This document shows positions 16,404-25,268 of a stretch of 36,713 bases of DNA, piece after piece (positions within the stretch are counted from its first letter, which is position 1; each line of letters opens with the position of its first letter). A program made the translations under genes and the position numbers. This stretch comes from Gloeomargaritaceae cyanobacterium C42_A2020_066 (lineage in GTDB: Bacteria; Cyanobacteriota; Cyanobacteriia; Gloeomargaritales; Gloeomargaritaceae): contig JACYLR010000112.1 in the NCBI GenBank assembly GCA_015272465.1, positions 1 to 36,713 of the forward strand, in the 5' to 3' direction. The notes below the pieces were generated by a model that saw only the letters and a list, made by a program, of their open reading frames with translations, had not been told where the DNA came from and did no database searches.

Positions 16404-16716
16404 GGGAGCGCGAGGGTGGGGTGTTGGTCGGCGGGGGGGCTGATTTGAAGCTCTCGGCCGGCCGCTCCTCCCAGAGAATCGTCAGTTCCTTGGGCTGGCA
16501 GCGCTTGATGTTCACCGTGATCCCCGTAGCGCCCTCGTCCTCTAGGTCTTCGAGATAGCCAGACTGGCAAGATTCGGCCTCAGATTTACTGGCAAAGGGA
16601 CCAAAGAAATAGGTGCAATGGGGTACAGTAGTGGTCACTTCAATCCACCAGGCAAGACCTAATTTCTCAAGGAGAGTTAAGGCAATATCTTCAAGGGGCA
16701 TCGTTAGAAATTGCAT
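16375..16716 (-). CDS. DUF1816 family protein
   Basis: 113 residues. The core LAWWIEVTTTVPHCTYFFGP followed by SGYLEDLEDEGATGITVNI and RCQPKELTI matches the small cyanobacterial DUF1816 family, whose function is unknown; I recall links to phycobilisome and light-stress gene sets in some species, which cannot be tested here. The C-terminal tail is rich in Pro/Ser and carries a GGCCGGCC-encoded stretch. Its last 29 bases overlap the 3' end of the convergent cytochrome gene, so the two transcripts must be partly antisense. No signal peptide. Confidence 0.8.
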   Translation of the reverse strand: MQFLTMPLEDIALTLLEKLGLAWWIEVTTTVPHCTYFFGPFASKSEAESCQSGYLEDLEDEGATGITVNIKRCQPKELTILWEERPAESFKSAPPPTNTPPSRSPNPGRIPQN

Positions 16717-17069
16717 GGTACATCAGGGGCTATAAAAGCTAGAGGTGAACCAACCGCTTCCTCATTTATTACCTCGGTAGGCCAGGTCTGTGGCAATTCC
16801 TAGCCATTTAACCTAAAACCAGAGCGGTTGACCGTTTTAGGAAAGGGGGCGGTGGCCTAGTGTAGAAGTTAGAGTGTGGCTTGGGGCATCATGTGAATCA
16901 AGCTTGCTGACACCACACGTAGGATTAAGGGGAGGTAAAGCCATCACAGGGTTCATCAATTTTGAAAAGCTTCGATAGTTGAAATCTGATTTGATGGTAC
17001 CAGATTAGCGTAAGATTTCTAAATAATCTATACCTTCAACTCAAATTTTTCAGATTCTGGCCAGCGCTG
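16717..17069. other. AT-rich divergent intergenic region before cbiD
   Basis: 353 bp between the diverging DUF1816 and cbiD starts, clearly more AT-rich toward 17050. It holds an 8-bp hairpin CCTAAAAC/GTTTTAGG (16812-16841) and a 7-bp inverted repeat GAAATCT/AGATTTC (about 16981-17020). Both genes' promoters should lie here, but I cannot assign them with confidence. I looked for a cobalamin riboswitch and did not find a convincing B12 box. No GGCCGGCC occurs in it. Confidence 0.45.
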
Positions 17070-18197
17070 ATGCTCTCCTCGCCCCGTTCGGGTTACACCC
17101 TACCTGTGTTTGCCTGTGCCAGTGCCCTAGCGGCGCTCCACTACTTGCGAACGGGCCGGCCGGCCGAGACGGTGGAGGTGGATCTGCTGCGGCCGGCCGA
17201 GCGGGTGACGATTGCCATTGAGCAGGTAGCTCCTGTACAACCGGGGATGGTTCTGGGGATCACCCGGTCTGACCCTGGCGACAATCTCGACCTCACCCGC
17301 CACACACCCATCTGGGCCTTGGTCACTTGGGGGCCGGCCGACCAAGACACGCCGATCCATCTCATGGGTGGGGAAGGCATAGGAGTTAACGCTGAAGGAG
17401 GTACCGCGGCTATCTCGCGCTACGCCCGTGAATTGCTCCTCACCAACCTGCAAACCTGGCTACCGAAGGGAAAAACCCTCGTGGTCACGGTCATTCTCCC
17501 CGCCGGAAGATCTTTAGCAACCCGCACCTCCAACGCTGCCTTTGGCATTGTTGAGGGCTTGGCCTTGCTGGGGACGACGGGGATCAGTCAGCCCCTGAGT
17601 GCGCCCGCCCAACTGGCCCAGTTTCAGCAGACCTTGGCCGCCAAGACCCATTTGGAAACACTCGTGTTTTGCATCGGGGAGAATGGCCTCGACCTAGCTA
17701 CCCAGTTGGGGATTCCTGCCGAGCACCAAGTCAAGACGGCCAATTGGCTGGGGCCGCTCTTGGTTGCCGCGGGGCAACAGGGGGTCAGGTCGATCCTGCT
17801 GCTGGGCTATCACGGCAAACTGATCAAGCTGGCCGGGGGCATTTTCCACACCCATCACCACCTGGCGGATGGTCGATTGGAGATTCTGGTGGCCTGTGGG
17901 GTGGCGGCCGGCCTGCCCCTCGACCTGCTGCACGCCCTAGCGGCCTGTCCAACCACCGAAGCGGCCCTCGTCTACCTACGACAGACGGATGTAGAGCAGG
18001 GCACCCACTGGACTGCTGCCCTCTACAGCGAAATTGGGCAGCGGATTGAGCAGCGCAGCCGAGCCTATATCCACACCCATGCTGAAACTGATGTCGCCGT
18101 GGCCACGATGCTGTTTGACCGGCATCGGCGGATCATTGCCCAAGGCCGGCCGGCCGCTGATCTCCTCGCCAGGCTCACTCAGAGAACAGACCGCTGA
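17070..18197 (+). CDS. cbiD: Cobalt-precorrin-5B C1-methyltransferase
   Basis: 375 residues, the usual CbiD length. The N-terminal SGYTLPVFACASALAALHYL matches CbiD's conserved start, and the SAM-related region is followed by VTVILPAGRSLATRTSNAAF and LLLGYHGKLIKLAGGIFHTH, both typical. The enzyme methylates C1 of cobalt-precorrin-5B in the anaerobic (early cobalt) branch of cobalamin or pseudocobalamin synthesis. No other cbi gene is nearby, as is common in cyanobacteria where the pathway is scattered. The last 19 bases overlap the convergent pyrE. The start ATG 17070 lacks a clear ribosome binding site. Several GGCCGGCC copies cluster at its 5' end (17156-17200). Confidence 0.93.
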   Translation: MLSSPRSGYTLPVFACASALAALHYLRTGRPAETVEVDLLRPAERVTIAIEQVAPVQPGMVLGITRSDPGDNLDLTRHTPIWALVTWGPADQDTPIHLMGGEGIGVNAEGGTAAISRYARELLLTNLQTWLPKGKTLVVTVILPAGRSLATRTSNAAFGIVEGLALLGTTGISQPLSAPAQLAQFQQTLAAKTHLETLVFCIGENGLDLATQLGIPAEHQVKTANWLGPLLVAAGQQGVRSILLLGYHGKLIKLAGGIFHTHHHLADGRLEILVACGVAAGLPLDLLHALAACPTTEAALVYLRQTDVEQGTHWTAALYSEIGQRIEQRSRAYIHTHAETDVAVATMLFDRHRRIIAQGRPAADLLARLTQRTDR

Positions 18198-18766
18198 GCG
18201 TGACAGGCTTGTAAATCCGGCAGGGTAAACAGGGCCATAAACCCCAGGCCCTCGGTGGCGTAGACCTCTGCTGCACCTTGCTGCCGATCCACAACCGCCA
18301 TCACCTGATCGACCCGGTATCCCACGTCTCGTAACACCCGTACCGCCTTGAGGGCCGACTGGCCGGTGGTGACCACATCCTCCACGACAACAACCACCGC
18401 ATTCTGGGGCAACTCCGGGCCTTCGATCTGGCTGCGCGCCCCATAGCCCTTAGGTTCCTTGCGGATAATCAGGCCGGCCACGGGATGATCAGTGGGCGCT
18501 GAGACCACCGCCACAGACGAAACAAGGGGATCGGCTCCCAGCGTCAACCCAGCCACAGCCTGGGCCTCAACGGGGAGTTGCTGGTGCAGGAGATGACCCA
18601 CGGCCCACGCACCCTGGGGCTGGAGGATTACCGGCTTGCAGTTGATGTAGTAAGGGCTGGTTTGGCCAGAGGCGAGGACAAATTCCCCCTCCCGGTAGGC
18701 ATGGGTGACCAGCAGATCCAAAAGTAACTGCCGCAGTTGGGCAGCATCGGTGGGAAGACTGCTCAC
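18179..18766 (-). CDS. pyrE: Orotate phosphoribosyltransferase
   Basis: The ORF track extends to 18892, but the first 42 residues are glgP read out of frame. GTG 18766 overlaps the glgP stop as GTGA, giving 195 residues, the normal size, and implying translational coupling. Motifs are TSPYYINCKPV near the N-terminus, RKEPKGYG in the catalytic loop and the PRPP-binding VVVVEDVVTTGQSALKAV. The enzyme joins orotate and PRPP to orotidine 5'-phosphate in pyrimidine synthesis. It sits directly behind glgP with no obvious pathway link, and its 3' end overlaps cbiD by 19 bases. The first annotated Met is rejected because upstream residues resemble no PyrE. Confidence 0.93.
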   Translation of the reverse strand: MSSLPTDAAQLRQLLLDLLVTHAYREGEFVLASGQTSPYYINCKPVILQPQGAWAVGHLLHQQLPVEAQAVAGLTLGADPLVSSVAVVSAPTDHPVAGLIIRKEPKGYGARSQIEGPELPQNAVVVVVEDVVTTGQSALKAVRVLRDVGYRVDQVMAVVDRQQGAAEVYATEGLGFMALFTLPDLQACHAQRSVL

Positions 18767-20961
18767 GGCCGGCCGGCGAGTACTGGACTGGCTTGGCCGG
18801 CGTAGTACCGCAAGGCGTAGTCCTGCAACATGCGCTCGGTGTTGAACAGCGGAGCACAGGTGCGGATGGAGGCTTTCATTTTGGCGATCCACCCGACCGG
18901 CAGGCCCTGCTCATTGCGACTGTAGTAGAGGGGGACAATCTCGTTTTCCAACAATTGGTAGAGGGATTCGGAATCGAGCCGATCCTGCGCCTCTTGCTGA
19001 CTGGTGTGCAGATCCTCGCCAATTGCCCAGCCGTTCAGGCCCTTGCCATCCGGGCCAGCCTGGTAGCCTTCACACCACCAGCCATCCAGGACACTCAGGT
19101 TGATTCCCCCGTTAAAGCAAACCTTCTGGCCACTGGTACCGGAGGCTTCTAGGGGCCGGCGGGGGTTGTTTAACCAGAGGTCAACCCCCTGTACCAAGCG
19201 GCGCGCCGTGTGAATGTCATAATCCTCAATGAAGGCAACCCGAGCGTGCAGGGCCGGATGGTTACACCACTCCATTAGTCTCTGGATGATCCGTTTACCC
19301 TCCTCGTCGGCCGGGTGGGCCTTGCCGGCAAAGACAATCTGCACGGGCCGCTCGGCATGGGTGAAGATGCGGAAGGCTCGCTCGGGGTCTTTGATCAACA
19401 GAAAGGCCCGTTTATAGGCACTGAAGCGCCGGGCAAACCCAATCGTCAGGACGTCCGGGTCCAGCAGATGATCGACCCGATGGATGTGTTCGGGGGACTC
19501 GCCGCGGCTGAGGCGGGCCTGCTTCATCCGTACCCGGGTATGGGCAATCAGTCGCTCCTTAAGCACTTGGTGCCGCCACCACAGTTCCCCATCGGGAATG
19601 GTGTCCACCTTGGCCCACATCTGGGCATCCGTCAGATGCTGATCCCAATCGGCTCCCAGGTACTGGCTGTAGAGGTCTTCTAGCAGCGGTGCTGTCCAGG
19701 TTTTGACATGAACACCATTGGTGATGTGACCAATGGGAACCTCCGACTCCTGCCGCTCCGGATAGAGGATATGCCACATTTGACGGGAAACCTCCCCGTG
19801 GAGCGCACTCACCCCGTTGGCAGCCCGACAGAGACGCAGGGCCAAGACCGTCATGTTGAAGGGTTCCCAGGGATCCCCCAGCCGCCGAGCACCCAAGGAG
19901 AGGAACTGTTCGCGGGTCAGGTTGAGGTGGGGCCAGTATTGGGCGAAGTAGGAGTCCATCAAATCCGGCGTGAAGGCGTCGTGGCCGGCCGGAACGGGGG
20001 TATGGGTGGTAAAGATGCAGTGTTCCTGCACCCAAGGCTCTACCGCATAGAAGGACTTGCCGGTACTGGCCATTCGCTGGCGGGCCAATTCCAGCAGGCA
20101 AAAGGCTGCGTGGCCTTCATTAAGGTGGTAGGTGGAGGGGGTAATCCCCAGGGTGTTGAGGACACGCACGCCGCCAATGCCCAGCAGAATCTCCTGAGCC
20201 ACCCGGGTCTCCTGGTTGCCCCCGTAGAGGTGGCCGGTGAGCCAGCGATCAATCGAGTCGTTGTCGGGCAAATCCGTATCCATGAGATATAGGGAGACGC
20301 GCCCTACCTGAACCCGCCACACCTGGGCGGTAACCGTGCGCTCCCGAATCTCGACGGTGATGCACAGCGGCCGGCCGTCAGCCTGATACAACCGTTCCAG
20401 GGGCAACTCGTCAAAGCGGTTGTCCACGTAGTAATCCTCTTGCCAGCCCGCGCGGTTGAGACGTTGCCGGAAATAGCCCTGGCGGTAGAGCAAACCAATG
20501 CCCACCATGGGAATCCCCAGGTCAGAGGCTGTTTTCAGGTGATCCCCCGCTAGAATGCCCAAGCCCCCGGAATAGATGGGCAGGGACTGGTGCAGACCAA
20601 ACTCGGCGCAGAAGTAGGCCACGGGCTGCTGAGCCGTCAGGTGGGGAATCTGGTGGCTGGCCCAGGTCTGAGACGCCTGCAAGTAGCTGCCCAGTTGAGC
20701 CTGAAGACGGTGAACCCGCGCCAGGTAGTCGGGGTCAATGGCCAGTTGGGTGAGGCGTTCGTAGCTGACATTTTCCAGGAGATAGACCGGGTTCTGGCGA
20801 CCTGCATCCCACAGTTCCGAGTCGATTTGGCGGAAGATCGATAACCGATCCGGCGACCAGCTCCACCAAAAATTGAGGGCCAACTCGGCCAGGGGGGCTA
20901 GGGAATGGGGAAGTCGAGACCGCAACCGATCCACTAAAGGTGACGGCTGATGTTGTGTCAT
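18763..20961 (-). CDS. glgP: Alpha-glucan (glycogen) phosphorylase, DUF3417 type
   Basis: The likely start is ATG 20961, behind GGAGGGGAG, giving 732 residues; the 18 residues upstream in the track look non-coding. The N-terminus holds the DUF3417-like LAELALNFWWSWSPDRLSIF. Then come HLNEGHAAFCLLELARQRMA, VFAGKAHPADEEGKRIIQ and the cofactor region EASGTSGQKVCFNGGINLSV, whose Lys would bind pyridoxal phosphate. It releases glucose 1-phosphate from glycogen by phosphorolysis, supplying carbon at night. It is shorter than the classical muscle/MalP type, as expected for this subgroup. It is translationally coupled to pyrE downstream. Only a few GGCCGGCC copies fall in this long conserved gene. 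Confidence 0.93.
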   Translation of the reverse strand: MTQHQPSPLVDRLRSRLPHSLAPLAELALNFWWSWSPDRLSIFRQIDSELWDAGRQNPVYLLENVSYERLTQLAIDPDYLARVHRLQAQLGSYLQASQTWASHQIPHLTAQQPVAYFCAEFGLHQSLPIYSGGLGILAGDHLKTASDLGIPMVGIGLLYRQGYFRQRLNRAGWQEDYYVDNRFDELPLERLYQADGRPLCITVEIRERTVTAQVWRVQVGRVSLYLMDTDLPDNDSIDRWLTGHLYGGNQETRVAQEILLGIGGVRVLNTLGITPSTYHLNEGHAAFCLLELARQRMASTGKSFYAVEPWVQEHCIFTTHTPVPAGHDAFTPDLMDSYFAQYWPHLNLTREQFLSLGARRLGDPWEPFNMTVLALRLCRAANGVSALHGEVSRQMWHILYPERQESEVPIGHITNGVHVKTWTAPLLEDLYSQYLGADWDQHLTDAQMWAKVDTIPDGELWWRHQVLKERLIAHTRVRMKQARLSRGESPEHIHRVDHLLDPDVLTIGFARRFSAYKRAFLLIKDPERAFRIFTHAERPVQIVFAGKAHPADEEGKRIIQRLMEWCNHPALHARVAFIEDYDIHTARRLVQGVDLWLNNPRRPLEASGTSGQKVCFNGGINLSVLDGWWCEGYQAGPDGKGLNGWAIGEDLHTSQQEAQDRLDSESLYQLLENEIVPLYYSRNEQGLPVGWIAKMKASIRTCAPLFNTERMLQDYALRYYAGQASPVLAGRP

Positions 20962-21086
20962 GATCGGAACTCCCCTCCAGGACGGATTGACTGGGCCAGG
21001 GCCAACAGCGGCCAAAGCTGACCTATGCTAAGCCAGAGCGGTGAACCGCACATCACAATCTTCACAGTGTTTTCGGGTTCAGGCCC

Positions 21087-21986
21087 ATGCTGGGCTTCCT
21101 AAACCTCCACAAGCCGGCCGGCCGCTCCTCCCACGACGCCGTAGCCCAGGTTCGCCGTCTATTGCACCTGAAACGGGTGGGGCATGGGGGCACCCTAGAC
21201 CCGACTGCCACGGGGGTGTTGCCGATTGCCCTCGGTTCAGCGACGCGACTGTTGGACTACCTGCCCGGTGCCAAAGCCTATCGGGGAACGGTGCGCTTTG
21301 GTATGCAAACCACCACGGATGACTTAGAGGGCGAAGTCCTGAACCAAGTGGCCGCCGACTATCTTACTCTTGGGCAGGTCACCGCCTGTTTACCCCACTT
21401 TCTGGGCACCCAGCGTCAGCGCCCGCCGGCCTTCAGCGCCATTCAAGTCAATGGGCAGCGCCTGTACCGGTTGGCCCGCGCCGGCCGGCCGGTGGAGGCT
21501 CCCCTGCGCCAAGTAGAAATTCAGGATCTCCAGGTGCTTGCCTGGCGGCCCGGCGACTACCCGGAATTAGAGCTTCAAATTGACTGTGGGCCGGGCACCT
21601 ATATCCGCGCCCTCGCCCGCGACCTGGGCACAGCCCTCGGTACCGGCGCCACCCTGGTGGCTCTGGAGCGCACCCACAGTGGTGGCTTCGATCTCAACAC
21701 CAGCCTCACCCTCGAGGACTTGGCCGAGCAGGTGGCGGCCGGCCGCTTCCAGCCTCTGCCCGCTGATGCCCCCCTTAGCCATCTCCCTGCGGTTTATCTA
21801 GATACCCAAACCAGCGCCGATTTCCAGCACGGCCGGCCGGTGATCCTGGCTGCACCTGCCCCCCCAGGGCCGCTGCGGCTCTACCAGGCGGACGATCCCT
21901 CTACCTTCTTGGGCCTAGCGGCTATCGAGGATTCTCCCACCCACCTGCGCGCCCGTGTCGTCCTGCCCCAAACCGGGAATGCGTGA
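21087..21986 (+). CDS. truB: tRNA pseudouridine(55) synthase
   Basis: 299 residues. The N-terminus [20 protein letters not shown] and the catalytic [19 protein letters not shown] (Asp in LDPTATG) are diagnostic for TruB, followed by YRGTVRFG and the RNA-binding [15 protein letters not shown]. It isomerises U55 in the T-loop of tRNAs. The gene starts close to the diverging glgP start and ends 128 bp before kaiA on the same strand, so read-through into the clock operon is possible. Four GGCCGGCC copies lie in it, mostly encoding A-G-R-P stretches in variable loops. Confidence 0.95.
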   Translation: MLGFLNLHKPAGRSSHDAVAQVRRLLHLKRVGHGGTLDPTATGVLPIALGSATRLLDYLPGAKAYRGTVRFGMQTTTDDLEGEVLNQVAADYLTLGQVTACLPHFLGTQRQRPPAFSAIQVNGQRLYRLARAGRPVEAPLRQVEIQDLQVLAWRPGDYPELELQIDCGPGTYIRALARDLGTALGTGATLVALERTHSGGFDLNTSLTLEDLAEQVAAGRFQPLPADAPLSHLPAVYLDTQTSADFQHGRPVILAAPAPPGPLRLYQADDPSTFLGLAAIEDSPTHLRARVVLPQTGNA

Positions 21987-22000
21987 CGGGATGCCCTAGT

Positions 22001-22030
22001 TTCCAGGGATTCTAAAAAGAGTGTTAAGAT
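22001..22030 (+). promoter_or_regulatory. Possible kaiABC promoter
   Basis: TTCCAG and TAAGAT are separated by 18 bases in the 128-bp truB-kaiA gap. The -35 match is weak and the -10 is fair (four of six). This is the only plausible site seen upstream of kaiA; no promoter is obvious between kaiA and kaiB, whose ends overlap. Confidence 0.25.
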
Positions 22031-22114
22031 CGCCTAGGCGTCTGCACCCCAAGGTTCAAGCCGTCCGTCGGGGTCGAATGGCTCTCCCCGATCCCTCTAC
22101 CCCACCCGTTCTGT

Positions 22115-22489
22115 GTGGCCCCTGCGCGTGACCCTGAGCAGTTTTTCTCTAGCCTGTCCTCGGCCGGCCGACAGGATGTCCTTGAGACGCTGCGACGCCT
22201 CTACCAGCGAATTGTTCTGGACTACTTCCAGTCTCCACCCCAGGTTGAGGCCCAAGTAGATGCCTTTGTCCAACTGGCCTATCGGCTTGACCTCCCCGTC
22301 TCGCGCATCCTCGAAATCCACATGGAGTTGATGGCCGATATCAGCAAGCAACTCAAGCTGGAGCACCGCAGCGAAGACATCCTGCTCGACTACCGACTCA
22401 CCCTGATCGACGTGATGGCCAACCTCTGTGAAACCTACCGCCGTGCCACCCGTCAAGTCCTGGGGTACACCGCTGAGGAGACCCGATGA
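22115..22489 (+). CDS. kaiA: Short KaiA, C-terminal clock domain only
   Basis: 124 residues from GTG 22115. The sequence [20 protein letters not shown] and [20 protein letters not shown] plus [20 protein letters not shown] match the C-terminal four-helix domain of KaiA that dimerises and binds the KaiC tail to stimulate autophosphorylation. The N-terminal pseudo-receiver domain found in the 284-residue Synechococcus elongatus protein is absent: upstream in-frame sequence reaches only low-complexity codons without a start, and truB ends 128 bp away. Short KaiA proteins are known from Nostoc/Anabaena relatives. The stop overlaps the kaiB start as ATGA. One GGCCGGCC lies near the N-terminus. The input function usually assigned to the missing domain must be absent or supplied elsewhere. 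Confidence 0.93.
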   Translation: MAPARDPEQFFSSLSSAGRQDVLETLRRLYQRIVLDYFQSPPQVEAQVDAFVQLAYRLDLPVSRILEIHMELMADISKQLKLEHRSEDILLDYRLTLIDVMANLCETYRRATRQVLGYTAEETR

Positions 22490-22821
22490 CTGCCCCCCGC
22501 AAGGCGTATATTCTCAAGCTCTACGTTGCTGGCAATACCCCCAACTCCGCCCGTGCTCTGAAAATCCTGCGTAATATCCTCGCCACCGAATTCCAGGGTG
22601 TTTACAGTTTGCGGGTCATTGATATTCTCAAAAATCCCCAATTGGCGGAAGAGGACAAAATCCTAGCCACCCCTACACTCGCCAAGATCCTGCCCCCACC
22701 GGTTCGCAAGATCATTGGCGATCTTTCGGATCGGGAGCGAGTTCTTATCGGACTGGATCTGCTCTACGACGAGTTGCGTGATGAGGAAGACGCTCCACCT
22801 CCCCCACCCGAACCGGCTTAG
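22486..22821 (+). CDS. kaiB: Circadian clock protein KaiB
   Basis: 111 residues, close to the usual 102-108. [20 protein letters not shown] is the standard KaiB opening of the thioredoxin-like fold-switching protein, and [20 protein letters not shown] is the conserved region near the switch residues. It binds KaiC at dusk and sequesters KaiA. The C-terminal acidic and proline-rich tail ([13 protein letters not shown]) is longer than I would expect. Its ATG overlaps the kaiA stop by four bases, so translation is coupled. No GGCCGGCC is inside. Confidence 0.97.
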   Translation: MTAPRKAYILKLYVAGNTPNSARALKILRNILATEFQGVYSLRVIDILKNPQLAEEDKILATPTLAKILPPPVRKIIGDLSDRERVLIGLDLLYDELRDEEDAPPPPPEPA

Positions 22822-22845
22822 TTGACACAGCCCTCAGCATGAGTG

Positions 22846-24399
22846 ATGACGCTTCCCATGGCCACCCACTTACCCCAAGACATCCAAAAAATCCGCACCC
22901 TGATTGAGGGGTTCGATGAGGTTAGCCACGGAGGACTGCCGGCCGGCCGTACCACCATTGTCAGTGGCACCTCTGGCACCGGCAAGACCATTTTTGCTCT
23001 GCAGTTTCTATACAATGGTATTCTCCATTTTGATGAACCGGGTATTTTTATTACCTTTGAGGAATCCCCAGAGGATATCCTCAAAAATGCCCTGAGCTTT
23101 GGCTGGAATCTCCGCAACTTGCTGGATCAGAATAAGCTCTTTATTCTCGATGCTGCACCGGAACCGGATAGCCAGCATATGGTTGGTGATTTTGATCTGT
23201 CCGGCCTGATCGCCCGCATTGAGTACGCGGTGGAGAAATACCAGGCCAAGCGGATTTCCATTGATTCGGTCACGGCCATTTTTCAGCGCTATAATGCGCC
23301 CCACATTATCCGCAGTGAATTGTTTCGGATTACTTCCCGCCTCAAGCGTCTCCAAGTGACCACGGTCATGACCACGGAACGGGTGGATGAATACGGCCCC
23401 GTGTCCCGCTTTGATGTGGAGGAGTTTGTCTCCGATAACGTGGTCATCCTACGCAACGTCCTCGAGATGGAGCGCCGCCATCGTACCCTGGAAATCCTTA
23501 AGCTGCGGGGTACCACCCACATGAAGGGGGAGTACCCGTTCACGATTACCCCGGATGGGATCAATATCTTTGCCCTCGGGGCCGTCCAACTCACCCAGCG
23601 CTCCTCCAATCACCGGGTGTCTTCCGGTGTCCCCACCCTGGATACCATGTGTGGCGGGGGCTTCTTCAAGGACTCAATTATCTTGGCCACGGGCGCTACA
23701 GGCACGGGCAAGACCCTGCTTGTCAGCCGGTTTCTGGAAGAGGTGTGCCAGCGGGGGGAGCGGGCGCTGTTGTTTGCCTACGAAGAATCCCGGGCCCAAT
23801 TGGCTCGAAACGCCTCTTCCTGGGGGGTTGATTTTGAGCGTTTTGAGCGCCAGGGACTCCTCAAGATTATTTGCGCCTACCCCGAATCGGCCGGCCTAGA
23901 GGATCACCTCCAGGGGATCAAGTCGGAGTTGACCAGTTTCAAACCCTCTACTTTTGCTATCGACTCCCTCTCGGCCCTCGCCAGAGGAGCCAGCGAAAAC
24001 GCCTTCCGTCAGTTTGTGATTGGGGTGACTAGCTACGCCAAGCAACAGGAAATCACCGGCTTCTTTACCAACACTGTGGATCAGTTCCTCGGTCTGCACT
24101 CCATTACCGAATCCCACATTTCGACGATCACTGACACGATTATTCTGCTGCAATATGTGGAGATTCGCGGCCAGATTTCCCGAGCCATCAACGTCTTTAA
24201 AATGCGCGGTTCCTGGCACGATAAGGGCATTCGAGAGTACGTGATCACCAGCAATGGGCCAGAGATTCAAGACTCTTTCCGGGATCTGGAGCGCATTATC
24301 AGCGGGTCACCGACGCGGGTTACGGTCAACGAACCCAGCGAACTCTCCCGGATTGTTCGGCGGGTGGAGGACAACACTGAAGATGGAAGTCAACCCTAG
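22846..24399 (+). CDS. kaiC: Circadian clock ATPase/autokinase KaiC
   Basis: 517 residues from ATG 22846 (a GTG at 22843 is the track start). Two RecA-like domains are complete: CI has P-loop GTSGTGKT and catalytic FEESPED, CII has GATGTGKT and YEESRAQ. The autophosphorylation segment ITESHISTITD keeps the Ser431/Thr432 pair and Thr426 of the S. elongatus numbering, with Asp427 replaced by Glu. The C-terminal A-loop and KaiA-binding tail (RIISGSPTRVTVNEPSELSR) are present. A standard post-translational oscillator is therefore expected despite the short KaiA. It starts 24 bp after kaiB and ends 3 bp before the convergent tRNA-Arg. Confidence 0.97.
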   Translation: MTLPMATHLPQDIQKIRTLIEGFDEVSHGGLPAGRTTIVSGTSGTGKTIFALQFLYNGILHFDEPGIFITFEESPEDILKNALSFGWNLRNLLDQNKLFILDAAPEPDSQHMVGDFDLSGLIARIEYAVEKYQAKRISIDSVTAIFQRYNAPHIIRSELFRITSRLKRLQVTTVMTTERVDEYGPVSRFDVEEFVSDNVVILRNVLEMERRHRTLEILKLRGTTHMKGEYPFTITPDGINIFALGAVQLTQRSSNHRVSSGVPTLDTMCGGGFFKDSIILATGATGTGKTLLVSRFLEEVCQRGERALLFAYEESRAQLARNASSWGVDFERFERQGLLKIICAYPESAGLEDHLQGIKSELTSFKPSTFAIDSLSALARGASENAFRQFVIGVTSYAKQQEITGFFTNTVDQFLGLHSITESHISTITDTIILLQYVEIRGQISRAINVFKMRGSWHDKGIREYVITSNGPEIQDSFRDLERIISGSPTRVTVNEPSELSRIVRRVEDNTEDGSQP

Positions 24400-24402
24400 G
24401 GA

Positions 24403-24476
24403 CGAGCGCGGAGGGATTCGAACCCCCGACCCTCAGAACCGGAATCTGATGCTCTAATCCACTGAGCTACGCGCCC
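24403..24476 (-). tRNA. tRNA-Arg (anticodon CCG)
   Basis: 74 nt on the minus strand, folded by eye. The acceptor stem GGGCGCG pairs with CGCGCTC with one G-T. The D arm has GCTC/GAGC. The anticodon stem TCAGA/TCTGA has loop TTCCGGT, giving CCG, which reads CGG. The T arm contains GTTCGAAT. CCA is not encoded. It converges on kaiC with only 2-3 bases between them. Confidence 0.95.
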
Positions 24477-24596
24477 TGGGGCTAAGCCATTGCCATCATA
24501 GCACTGTGGAGCGGCAACCTACGGCCGGCCGGCCTCGTCTCCAGAGCTGACCGACCAGACCCGCTCGGTCGTCCTCCCTGTGATACCTTGACCTTG

Positions 24597-25268
24597 ATGA
24601 ACACTACCTTGCCCATGCTGCTGCGCGCTTCTGCTCTGGGTTTTGGCCTGGGAACCCTCCTTCTGCTTGGGGCGACCGGCCGGCCGGCCGTGGCCCAACA
24701 ACCCGCCTCGGCTCCCCCCACGCCCGATCCCACGGATCCCGGTAACGTGGACATTCGCATTCCCAAGCTCCTGAGTGTACGGGGGGGGAAACAGCTGATG
24801 GATGAAGCCGCGGCAGCCATTAGCCGGCAAGACTACAAAACGGCGGTCACCAAGCTTCAGGATGCCCGTCAGGTATTCAACCAACTGTCAACCTTCTATC
24901 AACAACTGGTGGCCACCTTTACCGGGGTGGATAACCAGGTGGCGGAAAGTCAGCGGCGCCGCGCCCTAGAGACGGCTCAACTACGGGACGAGGCCACGTT
25001 TCAACTGGCCCTGGTGCATCGCACCCAACAGGAAGCGGACTTGGCCATCCCCCTCCTTGTGCAGATCATCCGCTCCCAGCAACCGACCCGTGAACTGGGG
25101 CAGAAGGCTTATCAGCAGTTGCTAGAGCTCGGTTTTGTAGACGTTCCCTTCCCTCGATTCGGCACCGGTGCCCCGGCCCCAGGGGCCACGCCCGCCACCA
25201 CCGGAACGCCACCCCGCCCAACACCGCCCTCCACACCAACCCCAGCCCCTACGCCGTCCCCGCGCTAG
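24597..25268 (+). CDS. Exported hypothetical protein with Pro/Thr-rich tail
   Basis: 223 residues from ATG 24597 (the track begins at TTG 24588). An N-terminal hydrophobic signal (ASALGFGLGTLLLLGATGRP followed by AVAQQ) suggests export. The middle (about 60-175) is helical and TPR-like, with AAAAISRQDYKTAVTKLQDA and LDNQ/TAQLRDEATFQLAL patterns. The last 35 or so residues are a Pro/Thr/Ala linker ending in PTPSPR. I do not recognise the family and assign no function. The tandem GGCCGGCC falls inside the signal peptide, coding TGRPAVA around the likely cleavage site. It converges with glk, overlapping it by four bases. Confidence 0.7.
   Translation: MNTTLPMLLRASALGFGLGTLLLLGATGRPAVAQQPASAPPTPDPTDPGNVDIRIPKLLSVRGGKQLMDEAAAAISRQDYKTAVTKLQDARQVFNQLSTFYQQLVATFTGVDNQVAESQRRRALETAQLRDEATFQLALVHRTQQEADLAIPLLVQIIRSQQPTRELGQKAYQQLLELGFVDVPFPRFGTGAPAPGATPATTGTPPRPTPPSTPTPAPTPSPR

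Noticed and set aside
16717-17069. Cobalamin riboswitch upstream of cbiD
   Set aside because: No convincing B12 box or the expected stems were found; only a simple 8-bp hairpin is present.
18767-18892. N-terminal extension of pyrE in the ORF track
   Set aside because: Out-of-frame glgP sequence; GTG 18766 overlapping the glgP stop gives the normal PyrE length.
19708-20292. 194-residue plus-strand ORF opposite glgP
   Set aside because: Shadow frame of glgP without domain features.
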